Part shown: positions 6,429-14,080 of the stretch, in pieces
Position numbering within the stretch: the stretch's first letter is position 1
How the letters are laid out: each line of letters opens with the position of its first letter
DNA from: an uncultured Clostridia bacterium
GTDB taxonomy: Bacteria; Bacillota_A; Clostridia; Oscillospirales; Oscillospiraceae
DNA length: 16,335 bases
Direction of reading: 5' to 3'
Assembly (NCBI GenBank): GCA_947307505.1
Contig: CAMZJG010000005.1
Location: 1-16,335, forward strand
Made by a program: the position numbers and the translations under genes
Notes under the pieces: generated by a model
What the model saw: the letters and a program-made list of their open reading frames with translations, nothing else
Database searches by the model: none
What the model was told of the DNA's origin: nothing

Positions 6429-7754
6429 TCAGAAGATGATCACGCCCAGCACATAGGCGACCACGGCGTTTACCACAGCCATGACAAGTCCGGGCAGCAG
6501 ATAGCTGGTGTTGAAGACAAACTTGCCTATCTTGGTGGTGCCGGCGGTGTCGAAGGCGATGGCAGCCAGGCTCTCAGAAGCGGCGGGGATCAGGAAGTGG
6601 GAGCCGATGGTGGCCCAGCCGGCCAGCAGCACGGGAGGCGCGATGCCCAGGGCCAGGCCCAGGGGGATCACAATGGCCGTGGTAGACGCCTGCGAGGTGG
6701 TGATGTTGCCCACCAGGTAACAGGCGAGGATAAAGATCCAGGGGTACTTGTTGGTAAAGCCGGAGACCACCTCGGTCAGGTAGCTGGACTGGGAGCCGAT
6801 GAAGATGTTGACCATCCAGCAAAGGCCGATGGTGATGACGGCGGCAAACACGCCGGACTGGAAGACCTGAGTCTTCAGAATCGCGTCGGGCTTCTGCTTC
6901 CGCATGAGCAGGGCGATCACTGCAGCCGCCACCAGCATGAAGATCTGGATGATGTCAGTCATGCCAAGGGCATTTCCGTCGCCCAGGACGGGGCGGAGAG
7001 AGGGAATGGCGCCGAGCACGACCACGCAGACCATGGCGCCGAGGAAGACGAGTACGGAGATCTTGCTGACCTTGCTGAACTTGCTGAAGTCGATCTTCTT
7101 TTCCTCATGCTTCTCTTCGAGCTTGAGGGTGCCGTCAGCGACACGGCGCTGGAACTCGGGATCATCAGCCAGCTCCTTGCCCTTTTTGAGCATGACGACG
7201 CCGGCAGCGATGGAGCCCAGCAGCGTGGCGGGGATCATGACCAGCAGGATCTTGACCATGCCGATGCCGGAGCTTTCCATGAAGCCGATCAGGGCAGCCA
7301 TGGCAGCGGCCAGAGGCGTGGCGCAGACCGCGTTCTGGGAGGAAACGATGGATGCAGCGATGGGACGCTCGGGACGGATGCCGTTTTCAATGGCCAGCTC
7401 GTTGACGATGGGCAGAATGCTCCATACGATGTGGCCGGTGCCGCAGCAGAAAACGAAGATCCAAGAGACGATGGGCGCCAGAATGGTCACGGACTTGGGA
7501 TGCTTGCGGAGGATCTTTTCGGCGATAGCAACCAGGTAATCAATGCCGCCGATGGCCTGCATGGCGCCGCCGGCCAGCACGACGCAGAGGATGATGCGAA
7601 GAACGGTGAGGGGAGGATCAGACATCTGGGCGCGGAAGATAAAGGTAAAGATGAACACGCCGATGCCGCCTGCCAGGGTGAGAAAAATGCCGCCTTTTCG
7701 GACGCCCCAGAAAATCAGGGCGAGCAGAACGAGAAGCTCAATCCAGAATAACAT
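6429..7754 (-). CDS. DcuA/DcuB-family (FraA-like) membrane transporter
   Basis: 441-residue inner-membrane permease with about ten to twelve hydrophobic segments. It matches the anaerobic C4-dicarboxylate family along its length: GGAMQAIGGIDYLV, KILRKHPKSVTILAPIV, CGTGHIVWSILPIV, the ASIVSSQNAVCATPLAAA segment, LADDPEFQRRV and the C-terminal DTAGTTKIGKFVFN all have counterparts in DcuA. DcuA/B exchange fumarate, malate, aspartate and succinate. Established knowledge: the Salmonella fructose-asparagine transporter FraA belongs to this family and sits with a deglycase and a kinase, as here. I therefore infer uptake of a glycated acidic or amide amino acid rather than plain dicarboxylate exchange. 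The ATG has AAAGGAGA upstream. It lies 92 bases after the kinase stop, in a leader with alternative hairpins. Confidence 0.9.
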   Translation of the reverse strand: MLFWIELLVLLALIFWGVRKGGIFLTLAGGIGVFIFTFIFRAQMSDPPLTVLRIILCVVLAGGAMQAIGGIDYLVAIAEKILRKHPKSVTILAPIVSWIFVFCCGTGHIVWSILPIVNELAIENGIRPERPIAASIVSSQNAVCATPLAAAMAALIGFMESSGIGMVKILLVMIPATLLGSIAAGVVMLKKGKELADDPEFQRRVADGTLKLEEKHEEKKIDFSKFSKVSKISVLVFLGAMVCVVVLGAIPSLRPVLGDGNALGMTDIIQIFMLVAAAVIALLMRKQKPDAILKTQVFQSGVFAAVITIGLCWMVNIFIGSQSSYLTEVVSGFTNKYPWIFILACYLVGNITTSQASTTAIVIPLGLALGIAPPVLLAGWATIGSHFLIPAASESLAAIAFDTAGTTKIGKFVFNTSYLLPGLVMAVVNAVVAYVLGVIIF

Positions 7755-7778
7755 TTCTATTATCTCCTTTCAATTACT

Positions 7779-7832
7779 GACGGGGAGCTTCGGCCCCGTC
7801 TCCCGTATTGTTTGACCCTGTACGGGGCAGGG
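7779..7832 (-). promoter_or_regulatory. Alternative hairpins in the transporter leader
   Basis: Positions 7779-7785 and 7794-7800 form a perfect 7-base stem (GACGGGG/CCCCGTC), 8 bases ahead of the transporter ribosome site. The same CCCCGT (7794-7799) can instead pair with ACGGGG (7822-7827), and CCCGTA (7802-7807) with TACGGG (7821-7826). These pairings exclude each other, as in attenuators or translational switches. There is no T tract, so effect on translation or RNA stability is likelier than termination. Confidence 0.4.
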
Positions 7833-7846
7833 AAATAAACAATGAT

Positions 7847-8743
7847 TTAGTTTCTGTTGTCAATGATACGGCCTGCGATGGGCACGCCGTAGCCGAAGGC
7901 GCCTTCCATGCCGCAAACCTTCGCGGCAAAGGCAGCGCCCTCCCGCATGGCTTCCACCAGCGTCTCGGACCGGTCCTCGCCGCCGTCCGGGAAGCGCTCC
8001 CCGCCCAGACCCTGCTTCAGCAGGCAGCTGAGGAAGGTGGCGAAGTAGGAGTCGCCGGCGCCCATGGTGTCGAAGACGTCGTCGGAGAGAACCGCCGGGG
8101 CATAGTAGAAGCGATCCCGGTACAGCAGCCAGGAGCCCTCCTCGCCGATGGTACCCAGCACCAGGGGTACGCCGTAGGAGGCCGCCTTTTTCATCTCCCG
8201 CTCCCGGGCCTCTTTGTCCAGATGTGCGCAGGAAAGCAGAGCGACCTGGATGTGGGGGCAGATCCGGGCGAGATACTCGTCGGTCCAGCGCAGGGAGAAA
8301 TCATAGGCAATGGGCACGCCCGCAGAAGCGATCAGGGGAAGGTCGTCCTCCACATAGGCGTTGAGATCGGAATAGATCAGGTCGAAGCCCTTGATATAGT
8401 CCAGATCCTCCTGCGTGAAGCCGTAGGGGTTGACCGCGGCCACGCCGCCCTTGTTGGAGCCGATGAAGACCCGGTCGCTGCCCGCCAGCGTGACGCAGGC
8501 AAAGCCGTTTTCGCCCTCAAAGCTCCGGCAGCGGCTGCGGTCGATGCCCAGGGCGTCCAAGGTGTCCTTCAGGCACTGCGCCACCTCGTCGGAACCGAAC
8601 TTGCCCAGGAAGGCGGCCTCCACCCCGTTCATCACGGCGTAGGCGCAGGTGTTGACGGCCTGGCCGCCGGGGTACATCTTGCCGCGGGAGAGGTACTTGT
8701 CACAGACGTCGTCTCCGATGGCCAGAAGTCTTGCTTTCTTCAT
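7847..8743 (-). CDS. frlD: FrlD-type PfkB kinase (fructosamine 6-kinase)
   Basis: 298 residues from the chosen ATG (8741-8743). That start lies 13 codons inside the longest frame, follows an AAGGGGG ribosome site and sits 20 bases after the deglycase stop. It is a PfkB/ribokinase-family kinase: GDDVCDKY at the start, substrate glycines in PGGQAVNTCAY (25-35), RVFIGSNKGG (91-100), AYDFSLRW (147-153), and the ATP/anion-hole motif DTMGAGDSYF with catalytic D231. The SNKGG, DFS and late CGMEGAFG stretches fit FrlD, which phosphorylates the 6-hydroxyl of fructoselysine with ATP. Being next to the SIS deglycase, it is the obvious partner: kinase first, deglycase second. The product would be a fructosamine-6-phosphate in the cytoplasm. 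Confidence 0.9.
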   Translation of the reverse strand: MKKARLLAIGDDVCDKYLSRGKMYPGGQAVNTCAYAVMNGVEAAFLGKFGSDEVAQCLKDTLDALGIDRSRCRSFEGENGFACVTLAGSDRVFIGSNKGGVAAVNPYGFTQEDLDYIKGFDLIYSDLNAYVEDDLPLIASAGVPIAYDFSLRWTDEYLARICPHIQVALLSCAHLDKEAREREMKKAASYGVPLVLGTIGEEGSWLLYRDRFYYAPAVLSDDVFDTMGAGDSYFATFLSCLLKQGLGGERFPDGGEDRSETLVEAMREGAAFAAKVCGMEGAFGYGVPIAGRIIDNRN

Positions 8744-8763
8744 GTCCGTTCCCCCTTCCACAA

Positions 8764-9774
8764 TCAGTACGGGACCTTCCACATATAGCGGCGGGTGCTG
8801 AGCGGATGGCAGCGCTCTTCGGCCAGAGCGTGGTTATAGATGGGATAGACATTGTTGAACAGGGAGTGGTTGAAGTAGTCCACCACATTGGCGTCGATCA
8901 CGGACAGGCCAAGCTCCTTGGCGTCCAGGATCTCCAGGCGCTTGCCGTAGCTGCGCAGGAAGCGGAGCGCACGCTCGTCCAGCTCCCGGGTCGTGCCCTC
9001 GTTGATCTGGATCACGAAGGGGACGTTGGCGTCAGTGACCTCAAAAGGTCCGTGGAAGAATTCGCCGGTATGGATGCAGGCGGACTGGATCCACTGCATC
9101 TCCATGAAGATGCAGATGCTCTCCATATAGGCCGCGCCCCAGGCAGCGCCGCTGCCCATGGTGTAGATGAAGCTGTCGTCCCTGTATTCCCTGGCAAAGG
9201 CCAGCGCGCGCTCAGCCACCTGACGGCGCGCCTTGCGGATCACGGCGGTGATCAGCTCCAGGCCCTGATAGTAGGCCTCGTAGTGGGCGTAGCCCTCGCT
9301 GCGCTGTACGGTTTCCACCGCCAGGGTCAGCGCGCAGAGGGTCTTCTCTCCGGCGTAGTCGATGTCGCCAGCCAGGTGATCGGGGCTGGCGTCAAACTCA
9401 TAGCGCACCACGTAATCGCCGTAGGGGATGATTTCGGAATTCTCCAGCCAGGTCAGCAGAATGACCGCCGCGCCCTTTTCCTTGCCCAATTTTGCCGCGG
9501 CAATGGTTTCCGGGGTATTGCCTTTGTGGCAGGAAAGGCATATGATGGAGTTGGGTCCGAAATCCTTAGGGGTGCTGTGCAGGAACTCGTTGCTGCTGAT
9601 GACAGCGCTGCGGAGAACGGTGCTCTCCCGCTGCATGAAGTTCGCCGCCGGTACCAGAGCGCCGAAAGAGCCGCCGCAGCCGACGTAGTACAGGGACTTG
9701 ACGCCGCCTGCTTCTTTTTTGTCCTCGAAAATCCTTGCTGTGATCTCGCGGATCTGTTCTGCCTGTTTGACCAT
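8764..9774 (-). CDS. frlB: FrlB/FraB-type fructosamine-6-phosphate deglycase (SIS domains)
   Basis: 336-residue double-SIS protein. The first SIS domain has VGCGGS (31-36) and SCHKGNTPET (81-90), the second GSGAAWG (207-213). The signature HTGEFFHGPFEV (235-246) gives E238 and H241, matching the catalytic Glu region of FrlB/FraB (SGEFRHGP in E. coli FrlB). The C-terminal TRRYMWKVPY resembles the ERRYYGGLVEY end of FrlB, which helps separate it from glucosamine-6-phosphate synthase or AgaS. Reaction: 6-phospho-fructosamine plus water gives glucose-6-phosphate plus the free amine or amino acid. It is the first gene of the minus-strand run, with AGGAGG before the ATG (9772-9774) and a clear promoter upstream. 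Which amine is released cannot be decided from sequence. Confidence 0.9.
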   Translation of the reverse strand: MVKQAEQIREITARIFEDKKEAGGVKSLYYVGCGGSFGALVPAANFMQRESTVLRSAVISSNEFLHSTPKDFGPNSIICLSCHKGNTPETIAAAKLGKEKGAAVILLTWLENSEIIPYGDYVVRYEFDASPDHLAGDIDYAGEKTLCALTLAVETVQRSEGYAHYEAYYQGLELITAVIRKARRQVAERALAFAREYRDDSFIYTMGSGAAWGAAYMESICIFMEMQWIQSACIHTGEFFHGPFEVTDANVPFVIQINEGTTRELDERALRFLRSYGKRLEILDAKELGLSVIDANVVDYFNHSLFNNVYPIYNHALAEERCHPLSTRRYMWKVPY

Positions 9775-9837
9775 GACTGTTTCCTCCTGTTTTTAATTTT
9801 CTATATTGTGTTGGTTTGTATTGCTTTGTATGGCTTC

Positions 9838-9866
9838 ATATTATACTATGACAATACAATTGTCAA
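9838..9866 (-). promoter_or_regulatory. Promoter of the deglycase operon
   Basis: On the minus strand TTGACA (plus 9861-9866) lies 17 bases before TAATAT (plus 9838-9843); an overlapping TATAAT (9840-9845) gives spacing 15. The spacer contains the inverted repeat 9849-9865, so a bound repressor would block RNA polymerase. Confidence 0.75.
9849..9865. promoter_or_regulatory. Operator candidate A for the GntR regulator
   Basis: Perfect inverted repeat TGACAAT-aca-ATTGTCA, placed between the -35 and -10 of the deglycase promoter. It contains the 8-mer AATACAAT that also occurs in operator candidate B. A TTTGTATTG (9815-9823), partly the same word in reverse, lies closer to the gene. Confidence 0.6.
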
Positions 9867-9916
9867 TACATTTCTTGCTTTTTCTGCTTTTTTGGCATTT
9901 TGTACAGTTTCATCTC

Positions 9917-9927
9917 ACAATAATTGT
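9917..9927. promoter_or_regulatory. Second ACAAT/ATTGT palindrome in the divergent region
   Basis: Perfect palindrome ACAAT-a-ATTGT, the same half-sites as candidate A with a 1-base centre instead of 3, about 94 bases before the regulator's -35. The rest of 9928-10020 is AT-rich without a recognised signal. Confidence 0.35.
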
Positions 9928-10020
9928 AAAAATTCCACGATTCAATGCATTCCATTTTCCTGCCGATCCACCGATTCGTAGGGATTCTCCGAGAAAAACC
10001 AGAGAAATCGTGATTCGCTC

Positions 10021-10049
10021 TTTACAAGCGAAACAATATTTGATATAAT
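10021..10049 (+). promoter_or_regulatory. Promoter of the GntR regulator gene
   Basis: TTTACA (10021-10026), 17-base spacer, perfect TATAAT (10044-10049). This gives a leader of roughly 45 bases before the start codon. Confidence 0.8.
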
Positions 10050-10098
10050 CTGTATGTAACAAAGCAAGTACAAACCTACACGCGCAAAGAGGACAAGT

Positions 10099-10818
10099 AT
10101 GATGGAACAGATCAACAAGAGCAGTTCGATTCCCCTGTATCAGCAGTTATACGAGAAGCTGCGGGACGAAATCAACGAAGGCCGATATCCCGCCGGCAGC
10201 CGCCTGCCCACGGAGGCGGAGCTGAGCGAGGCCTATCAGGTCAGCCGCGTTACGGTACGGAAGGCGATGGAGCAGCTGGAAAAGGAGGATTTGCTGGTCC
10301 GCAAGGTGGGCAAGGGCACCTTTGTGCGGGAGCATAAGTTTTCACGGCAGCTCAACGCCGTTATGAGCTTTTCCGAGATGTGCCGCAGCTTGGGCTTCGC
10401 GCCCGGCGCCAAGACCATCAAAACAGCCTTTGAGACACCGTCTCCCAAGGATATTGATCGCTTGGGTCTTTCCGACCAGGCGGAAATCCTGGTGATCGAC
10501 CGAATCCGCTACGCCGATACCATGCCCGTGGTGCTGGAGACTGCCAAGTTCACAGAGGATTTTTTCTTCCTGTTCGACGAGGATCTGAACAATCGTTCTC
10601 TGTATGAGATCATTCGCCAGCGCAAGGGTATCGAGTTTAACAACTCCGTCAAACGGCTCGAGGTAATCTTTGCCAACTACCAGGAGGCCCGCTATCTTGG
10701 CCTGTCAGTGGGGTATCCCCTGCTGAAGATCAGCAGCGTCGTCACCGATTCCACCGGCAGCTTCCGCTATATCAGCATTCAGCGCTGTGTGGCGGACAAA
10801 TTCGAGATCGTCATTTGA
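10099..10818 (+). CDS. GntR-family regulator, HutC subfamily (UTRA domain)
   Basis: 239 residues. The N-terminal winged helix-turn-helix spans about 10-76, with LYQQLYEKLRDEINEGRYPAGSRLPTE split across 13-39, SRVTVRKAMEQL (49-60) and the wing VRKVGKGTFV. Residues about 90-235 form a UTRA effector-binding domain, which in this family binds small sugar phosphates, amino sugars or related metabolites. Two adjacent ATGs exist (10099 and 10102); AGAGGA at 10088-10093 is 5 bases from the first and 8 from the second, so the second may be the real start. Divergent placement next to the deglycase operon and shared palindromes argue that it represses both flanking operons until an intermediate accumulates, as proposed for FrlR-type regulators. 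It has its own promoter and terminator. Confidence 0.92.
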   Translation: MMEQINKSSSIPLYQQLYEKLRDEINEGRYPAGSRLPTEAELSEAYQVSRVTVRKAMEQLEKEDLLVRKVGKGTFVREHKFSRQLNAVMSFSEMCRSLGFAPGAKTIKTAFETPSPKDIDRLGLSDQAEILVIDRIRYADTMPVVLETAKFTEDFFFLFDEDLNNRSLYEIIRQRKGIEFNNSVKRLEVIFANYQEARYLGLSVGYPLLKISSVVTDSTGSFRYISIQRCVADKFEIVI

Positions 10819-10839
10819 TACAATTAAAATACAATTAAA
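10818..10839. repeat. Tandem 11-bp repeat containing ATACAATT
   Basis: ATACAATTAAA occurs twice head to tail (10818-10828, 10829-10839) directly at the regulator's stop codon and before its terminator. The word AATACAAT arises at the junction and is shared with both operator candidates, so it could be an auxiliary binding site, or simply AT-rich sequence. Confidence 0.5.
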
Positions 10840-10845
10840 TCTAAT

Positions 10846-10890
10846 GCAGCCTCCGGTTCCCACTTTGTGGAAACGGAGGCTGCTGTTTTT
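10846..10890 (+). terminator. Rho-independent terminator of the GntR gene
   Basis: Perfect 10-base stem GCAGCCTCCG (10846-10855) / CGGAGGCTGC (10874-10883), extended inside by TTCC..GGAA pairing, followed by TG and five Ts (10886-10890). Confidence 0.9.
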
Positions 10891-10909
10891 ATAGATTTGT
10901 AAATATGTA

Positions 10910-10938
10910 TTGACAATCTCTCCGTCTTATGGTACGCT
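10910..10938 (+). promoter_or_regulatory. Promoter of the BtpA-FGGY operon
   Basis: Consensus TTGACA (10910-10915), 17-base spacer, then a weak -10 TACGCT (10933-10938). The poor -10 box suits a regulated promoter. Operator candidate B begins 3 bases downstream. Confidence 0.6.
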
Positions 10939-10940
10939 TT

Positions 10941-10955
10941 TATTGTAATACAATA
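10941..10955. promoter_or_regulatory. Operator candidate B
   Basis: Perfect inverted repeat TATTGT-aat-ACAATA at the expected transcription start of the BtpA operon. It shares AATACAAT with candidate A in the deglycase promoter, 1.1 kb away on the other side of the regulator gene. Confidence 0.6.
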
Positions 10956-10996
10956 TGATACATAATACAAAAAACAAAACAATCGGAGGGATCTTT

Positions 10997-11797
10997 ATGT
11001 GGACACAAGAACTGTTTGGCGTTGAAAAACCCATCATCGCGCTGCTGCATCTGGACGCCATGCCCGGAGACCCTGGCTTCTGCGGCAAACTGGAAACCGT
11101 GCTCGCCCATGCCCGGGCGGATCTGGAGGCGCTGCAGGCCGGCGGCGTGGACGGCATCCTTTTTGCCAATGAATTCAGCAGACCCTATCAAGCCGTACCG
11201 GACATTGCCATGATCTCCGCCATGGCCTATATCATCGGAAATCTGCGCTCCGTTCTGGATCGGCCCTTCGGCGTCAATGTGGTAAAGAATCCCATCGCCA
11301 CCATCGACCTGGCCGCCGCCACCGGCGCCAGCTTTGCCCGAAACAGCTTTTCCGGCGCTTACGCAGGCGAGTACGGTCTGTTCTCCGCCAGCAGCGGCGA
11401 GGCTGCACGACACCGGCAGGCTCTGGGGATTCCGGGAATGAAGCTGCTCTACAAGGTCAATCCGGAATCTGATGCCTTCCTGGCGCCGCGGGATCTGCGG
11501 GTTGTGGCCAAGTCCATCCTCTACGGCGGCTTCGCAGACGGTCTGTGCGTATCCGGCTCCGCTGCCGGCAGCGAGCCGGACGACGCCCTGCTGGCTTCTA
11601 TCTATGAGGTCGCCAGGGGCAGCGGCGTACCCGTGTTCTGCAATACCGGCTGCAATCACCGCAACGTCCATGAGAAACTGAAGCTCTGCGACGCGGTATG
11701 CATGGGCACAGCCTTCAAGGGCCCGGACGGACGGGTCGTAACGGAGAAGGTCCGCAGCTTCATGGAAACCGTGGGCCAGATCCGCGCCGGGCTCTGA
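10997..11797 (+). CDS. BtpA/SgcQ-family TIM-barrel protein
   Basis: 266 residues from the ATG at 10997, which has GGAGGG 6 bases upstream; an earlier in-frame ATG at 10955 lacks a ribosome site and falls inside the operator. Family marks: IALLHLDAMPGDPG near the N-terminus, GGVDGILFANEFSRPY, FGVNVVKNP, ADGLCVSGSAAGSEP and VFCNTGCNHRNVHEKL towards the end, as in BtpA of cyanobacteria and SgcQ of enteric sugar clusters. The biochemical activity of this family is not established; the fold and the phosphate-site-like C-terminal glycines suggest an aldolase, lyase or isomerase acting on a phosphorylated sugar. It is the first gene of the plus-strand operon, 14 bases before the FGGY kinase. Confidence 0.88.
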   Translation: MWTQELFGVEKPIIALLHLDAMPGDPGFCGKLETVLAHARADLEALQAGGVDGILFANEFSRPYQAVPDIAMISAMAYIIGNLRSVLDRPFGVNVVKNPIATIDLAAATGASFARNSFSGAYAGEYGLFSASSGEAARHRQALGIPGMKLLYKVNPESDAFLAPRDLRVVAKSILYGGFADGLCVSGSAAGSEPDDALLASIYEVARGSGVPVFCNTGCNHRNVHEKLKLCDAVCMGTAFKGPDGRVVTEKVRSFMETVGQIRAGL

Positions 11798-11811
11798 GCA
11801 GGAGGACGATC

Positions 11812-13365
11812 ATGGAGAAGCGATATTATCTGGGAATCGACGTCGGCACATTCAGCTCCCGGGGCATCCTGCTGGACGAGGACTTCCACCTGGTCGCGGA
11901 CGAATCCGTCCCGCACGGCATGGACAACCCCGCTCCCGGGTATTTCGAGCACGACGCCCTGGGGGTGTGGTGGGCCGATTTCTGCAAACTCAGCCGCGTC
12001 TTGCTCCAGCGCAGCGGGATCTCTCCCCGACAAATCGCCTGTGTGGGAGCCAGCGCTTTGGGCACAGATTGTCTGCCGGTGGATGAGAACTGCGAACCCT
12101 TGCGGCCCGCCATCCTCTACGGCATCGACGCCCGCGCCTCCAAGGAAGCCGACTGGCTCACGGAATACTATGGAGCCGAGCGGGTACGACAGCTCTTCGG
12201 CCATCCCATCTGCTCCGGAGATACAGCCACCAAGATCCTCTGGATTCGGCGGCATGAGGCGGAAATCTATGCCAGAACCTATAAATTTCTGACCGGCAGT
12301 TCCTTCCTGGCGGCCCGGCTCACCGGACGTTATACCATCGACCAGTTCCTGGCAAAGGGCTCCTTCCGGCCTCTCTATCTTGCCGACGGAAGTGTCAACG
12401 AAGCGGAATGCGGCCTCTATTGCCGTCCGGACCAGCTGGCTGAGGCCTTGCCGGTGACGTCGATCATCGGCGGCGTCACGGAAAAGGCCGCTGCGGAGAC
12501 CGGGCTGGCGCCCGGCACGCCCGTCATCGTCGGCACCGGCGATTCCACCGCCGAGGCCATCAGCGTGGGTCTGGTGGAGCCTGGAACCGCCTTCTTCCAA
12601 TACGGCTCCTCCATGTACTACTATTACTGCATCGACCGGGCGGTGGAGAGCCATGTCTCCCCGGAAGGCAACGGCCGTCTCAACGGCAGCAAGGTCTTCA
12701 CCGTGCCCGGAACCCATGTGCTGGGCGACGGCACCAACGCCGCCGGGACCCTGACCCGCTGGGTGCGGGACCTGCTCTATGCCCCGGAGCTGGCCGCTGA
12801 GGCCGCCGGCGGCGAGAACGCCTACGCCGTCATGGCCCGGGAGGCAGCCCGGGTGCCCCGCGGGGCCGACGGGCTGATGATGCTGCCCTATATCTACGGG
12901 GAGCGGAGCCCGCTCCAGGATCCCCAGGCTGTAGGCCTGCTCTTCGGGCTGCGGGGCAGTCACGGCCGCGCCCACATCAACCGGGCCGCCCTGGAGGCGG
13001 TGGGGTATTCCACGCTCCAGCACCTGGCGCTCTTCCGGGAGCTGGGTCTGCCGCCCAAACGCATCATTACTGCAGGCGGCGGCACGAAGAACCGCACCTG
13101 GATGCAGATCGTCTGCGATATCTGCGGTCTGCCCATCACGATCCCGGAGAGTTGGCAGTGCTCCGCCTTCGGCGACGCCATGCTGGCGGCCCTGGGCGCG
13201 GGCCGACTGGCCGACTTCTCCGACCTGCGCCGCGCTCTGCCGCGCGGCACTGTCCTGGAGCCTGACGAAGCCGCTCACGCCTTCTACGCCGCACGTTATC
13301 CCCTGTTCCGGGACCTCTACCTGGACAACCGGGATAAGATGCACGCCCTGGCGGCGCAGCTCTGA
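11812..13365 (+). CDS. FGGY-family carbohydrate kinase
   Basis: 517 residues, normal for xylulokinase-like FGGY kinases. The start at 11812 has GGAGGA 5 bases upstream and sits just before the ATPase phosphate-1 motif GIDVGTFSSRG (8-18). LYGIDARA (102-109, D106/R108) is the sugar-binding stretch, GTGDSTAEA (241-249) carries catalytic base D244, and TAGGGTKNRTWMQI in the C-terminal half is the adenosine-binding motif. It would phosphorylate a free pentose, pentulose, polyol or related compound with ATP. Its immediate family member (xylulo-, ribulo-, fuculo-, AI-2 kinase) cannot be fixed by eye. Coupled to BtpA upstream (14-base gap) and HAD downstream (10-base gap), so its product is likely handled by one of these. 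Confidence 0.92.
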   Translation: MEKRYYLGIDVGTFSSRGILLDEDFHLVADESVPHGMDNPAPGYFEHDALGVWWADFCKLSRVLLQRSGISPRQIACVGASALGTDCLPVDENCEPLRPAILYGIDARASKEADWLTEYYGAERVRQLFGHPICSGDTATKILWIRRHEAEIYARTYKFLTGSSFLAARLTGRYTIDQFLAKGSFRPLYLADGSVNEAECGLYCRPDQLAEALPVTSIIGGVTEKAAAETGLAPGTPVIVGTGDSTAEAISVGLVEPGTAFFQYGSSMYYYYCIDRAVESHVSPEGNGRLNGSKVFTVPGTHVLGDGTNAAGTLTRWVRDLLYAPELAAEAAGGENAYAVMAREAARVPRGADGLMMLPYIYGERSPLQDPQAVGLLFGLRGSHGRAHINRAALEAVGYSTLQHLALFRELGLPPKRIITAGGGTKNRTWMQIVCDICGLPITIPESWQCSAFGDAMLAALGAGRLADFSDLRRALPRGTVLEPDEAAHAFYAARYPLFRDLYLDNRDKMHALAAQL

Positions 13366-13375
13366 GGTACGCACG

Positions 13376-14080
13376 ATGGAGCTTCGCTGCGTACTCTTTG
13401 ACTTTGACGGAGTTGTGGCGGACACGGAGCCGTCAAACACCCGCTATTTGGAACAGGCGCTGGCCGTCTTTGGCCTGAAGCTGAACGACGAGCAGCGACA
13501 GGCCCTCATCGGCGTGAACGGCCTGGACTTCATCCGTCCGCTTCTCGAATCCGCAAAGCCCCCGGTCAGCGACGAAAGCTATCTTGCCGAGCGGCAAAGG
13601 CAGGGAAACACCTATGAAAACAGCCCGGATTTGAAAGCGCAGCCCGGCCTCCGGGATTTCCTGGGCCTGCTGCGCAGCGCGGGGATCAAGACCGGGCTGG
13701 TCAGCTCCACCAGCTCCCGTCTGATCCTGGCCGCGCTGAATCGCCTGGCCCTGGCCGATCAGTTTGACGCGATCCTCTGCGGAGATATGGTCCGGCGGAA
13801 GAAACCGGACCCGGAGGGCTACCGTCGGGCAATGGAGCTGCTGCAGGTCCCGCCGGAATGCTGCGTCGTGATCGAGGATTCCCCGGTTGGCATCCGGGCG
13901 GGACTGGGCGCCGGAGCCTGGGTGGTGGGCTATGAAGGGGCGTCCGTTCCGCAGAACACCGGTCTGGCGCAGGACCGCGTGAAAAGCTTTTTCGACTGTT
14001 CCAGCCTTCCCGTCTTTCGGGAAGCGCTGGCGAAGCCCTATATATGTCATCAAATGACTGCGGAGGAGAAAGAATTATGA
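13376..14080 (+). CDS. HAD-superfamily phosphatase / beta-phosphoglucomutase-like
   Basis: 234 residues, subfamily I with an alpha-helical cap. Motif I is FDFDGVVADTEP with nucleophile D9 and acid/base D11; motif II is around S110 (GLVSSTSS); motif III K143 in RKKPDP; motif IV is IEDSPVGIRAG with E167/D168. This arrangement is shared by beta-phosphoglucomutase and many small sugar-phosphate phosphatases. Judged by context it either dephosphorylates or isomerises the product of the FGGY kinase/BtpA route. The ribosome site (GAGGT) overlaps the kinase stop codon. Its own stop overlaps the next start as ATGA (14077-14080), so the four genes form one translationally linked operon. Confidence 0.9.
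   Translation: MELRCVLFDFDGVVADTEPSNTRYLEQALAVFGLKLNDEQRQALIGVNGLDFIRPLLESAKPPVSDESYLAERQRQGNTYENSPDLKAQPGLRDFLGLLRSAGIKTGLVSSTSSRLILAALNRLALADQFDAILCGDMVRRKKPDPEGYRRAMELLQVPPECCVVIEDSPVGIRAGLGAGAWVVGYEGASVPQNTGLAQDRVKSFFDCSSLPVFREALAKPYICHQMTAEEKEL

Noticed and set aside
6405..7751. 448-codon open frame on the plus strand opposite the transporter
   Set aside because: Very rich in Asp, Gly, His and Gln with no domain, and exactly antisense to a clear Dcu-family gene; an artefact of codon bias in GC-rich sequence.
7779..7800. Rho-independent terminator after the kinase
   Set aside because: The stem is good but no T tract follows on either strand, so it is described as a regulatory hairpin.
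10955..10996. Upstream ATG giving a BtpA protein longer by 14 residues
   Set aside because: No ribosome site; it starts at the end of the putative operator, and the extension MIHNTKNKTIGGIF is AT-rich leader-like sequence.
11656..13440. 594-codon open frame on the minus strand opposite the FGGY kinase
   Set aside because: No recognisable motif, and it covers the antisense of a complete kinase plus parts of both neighbours.
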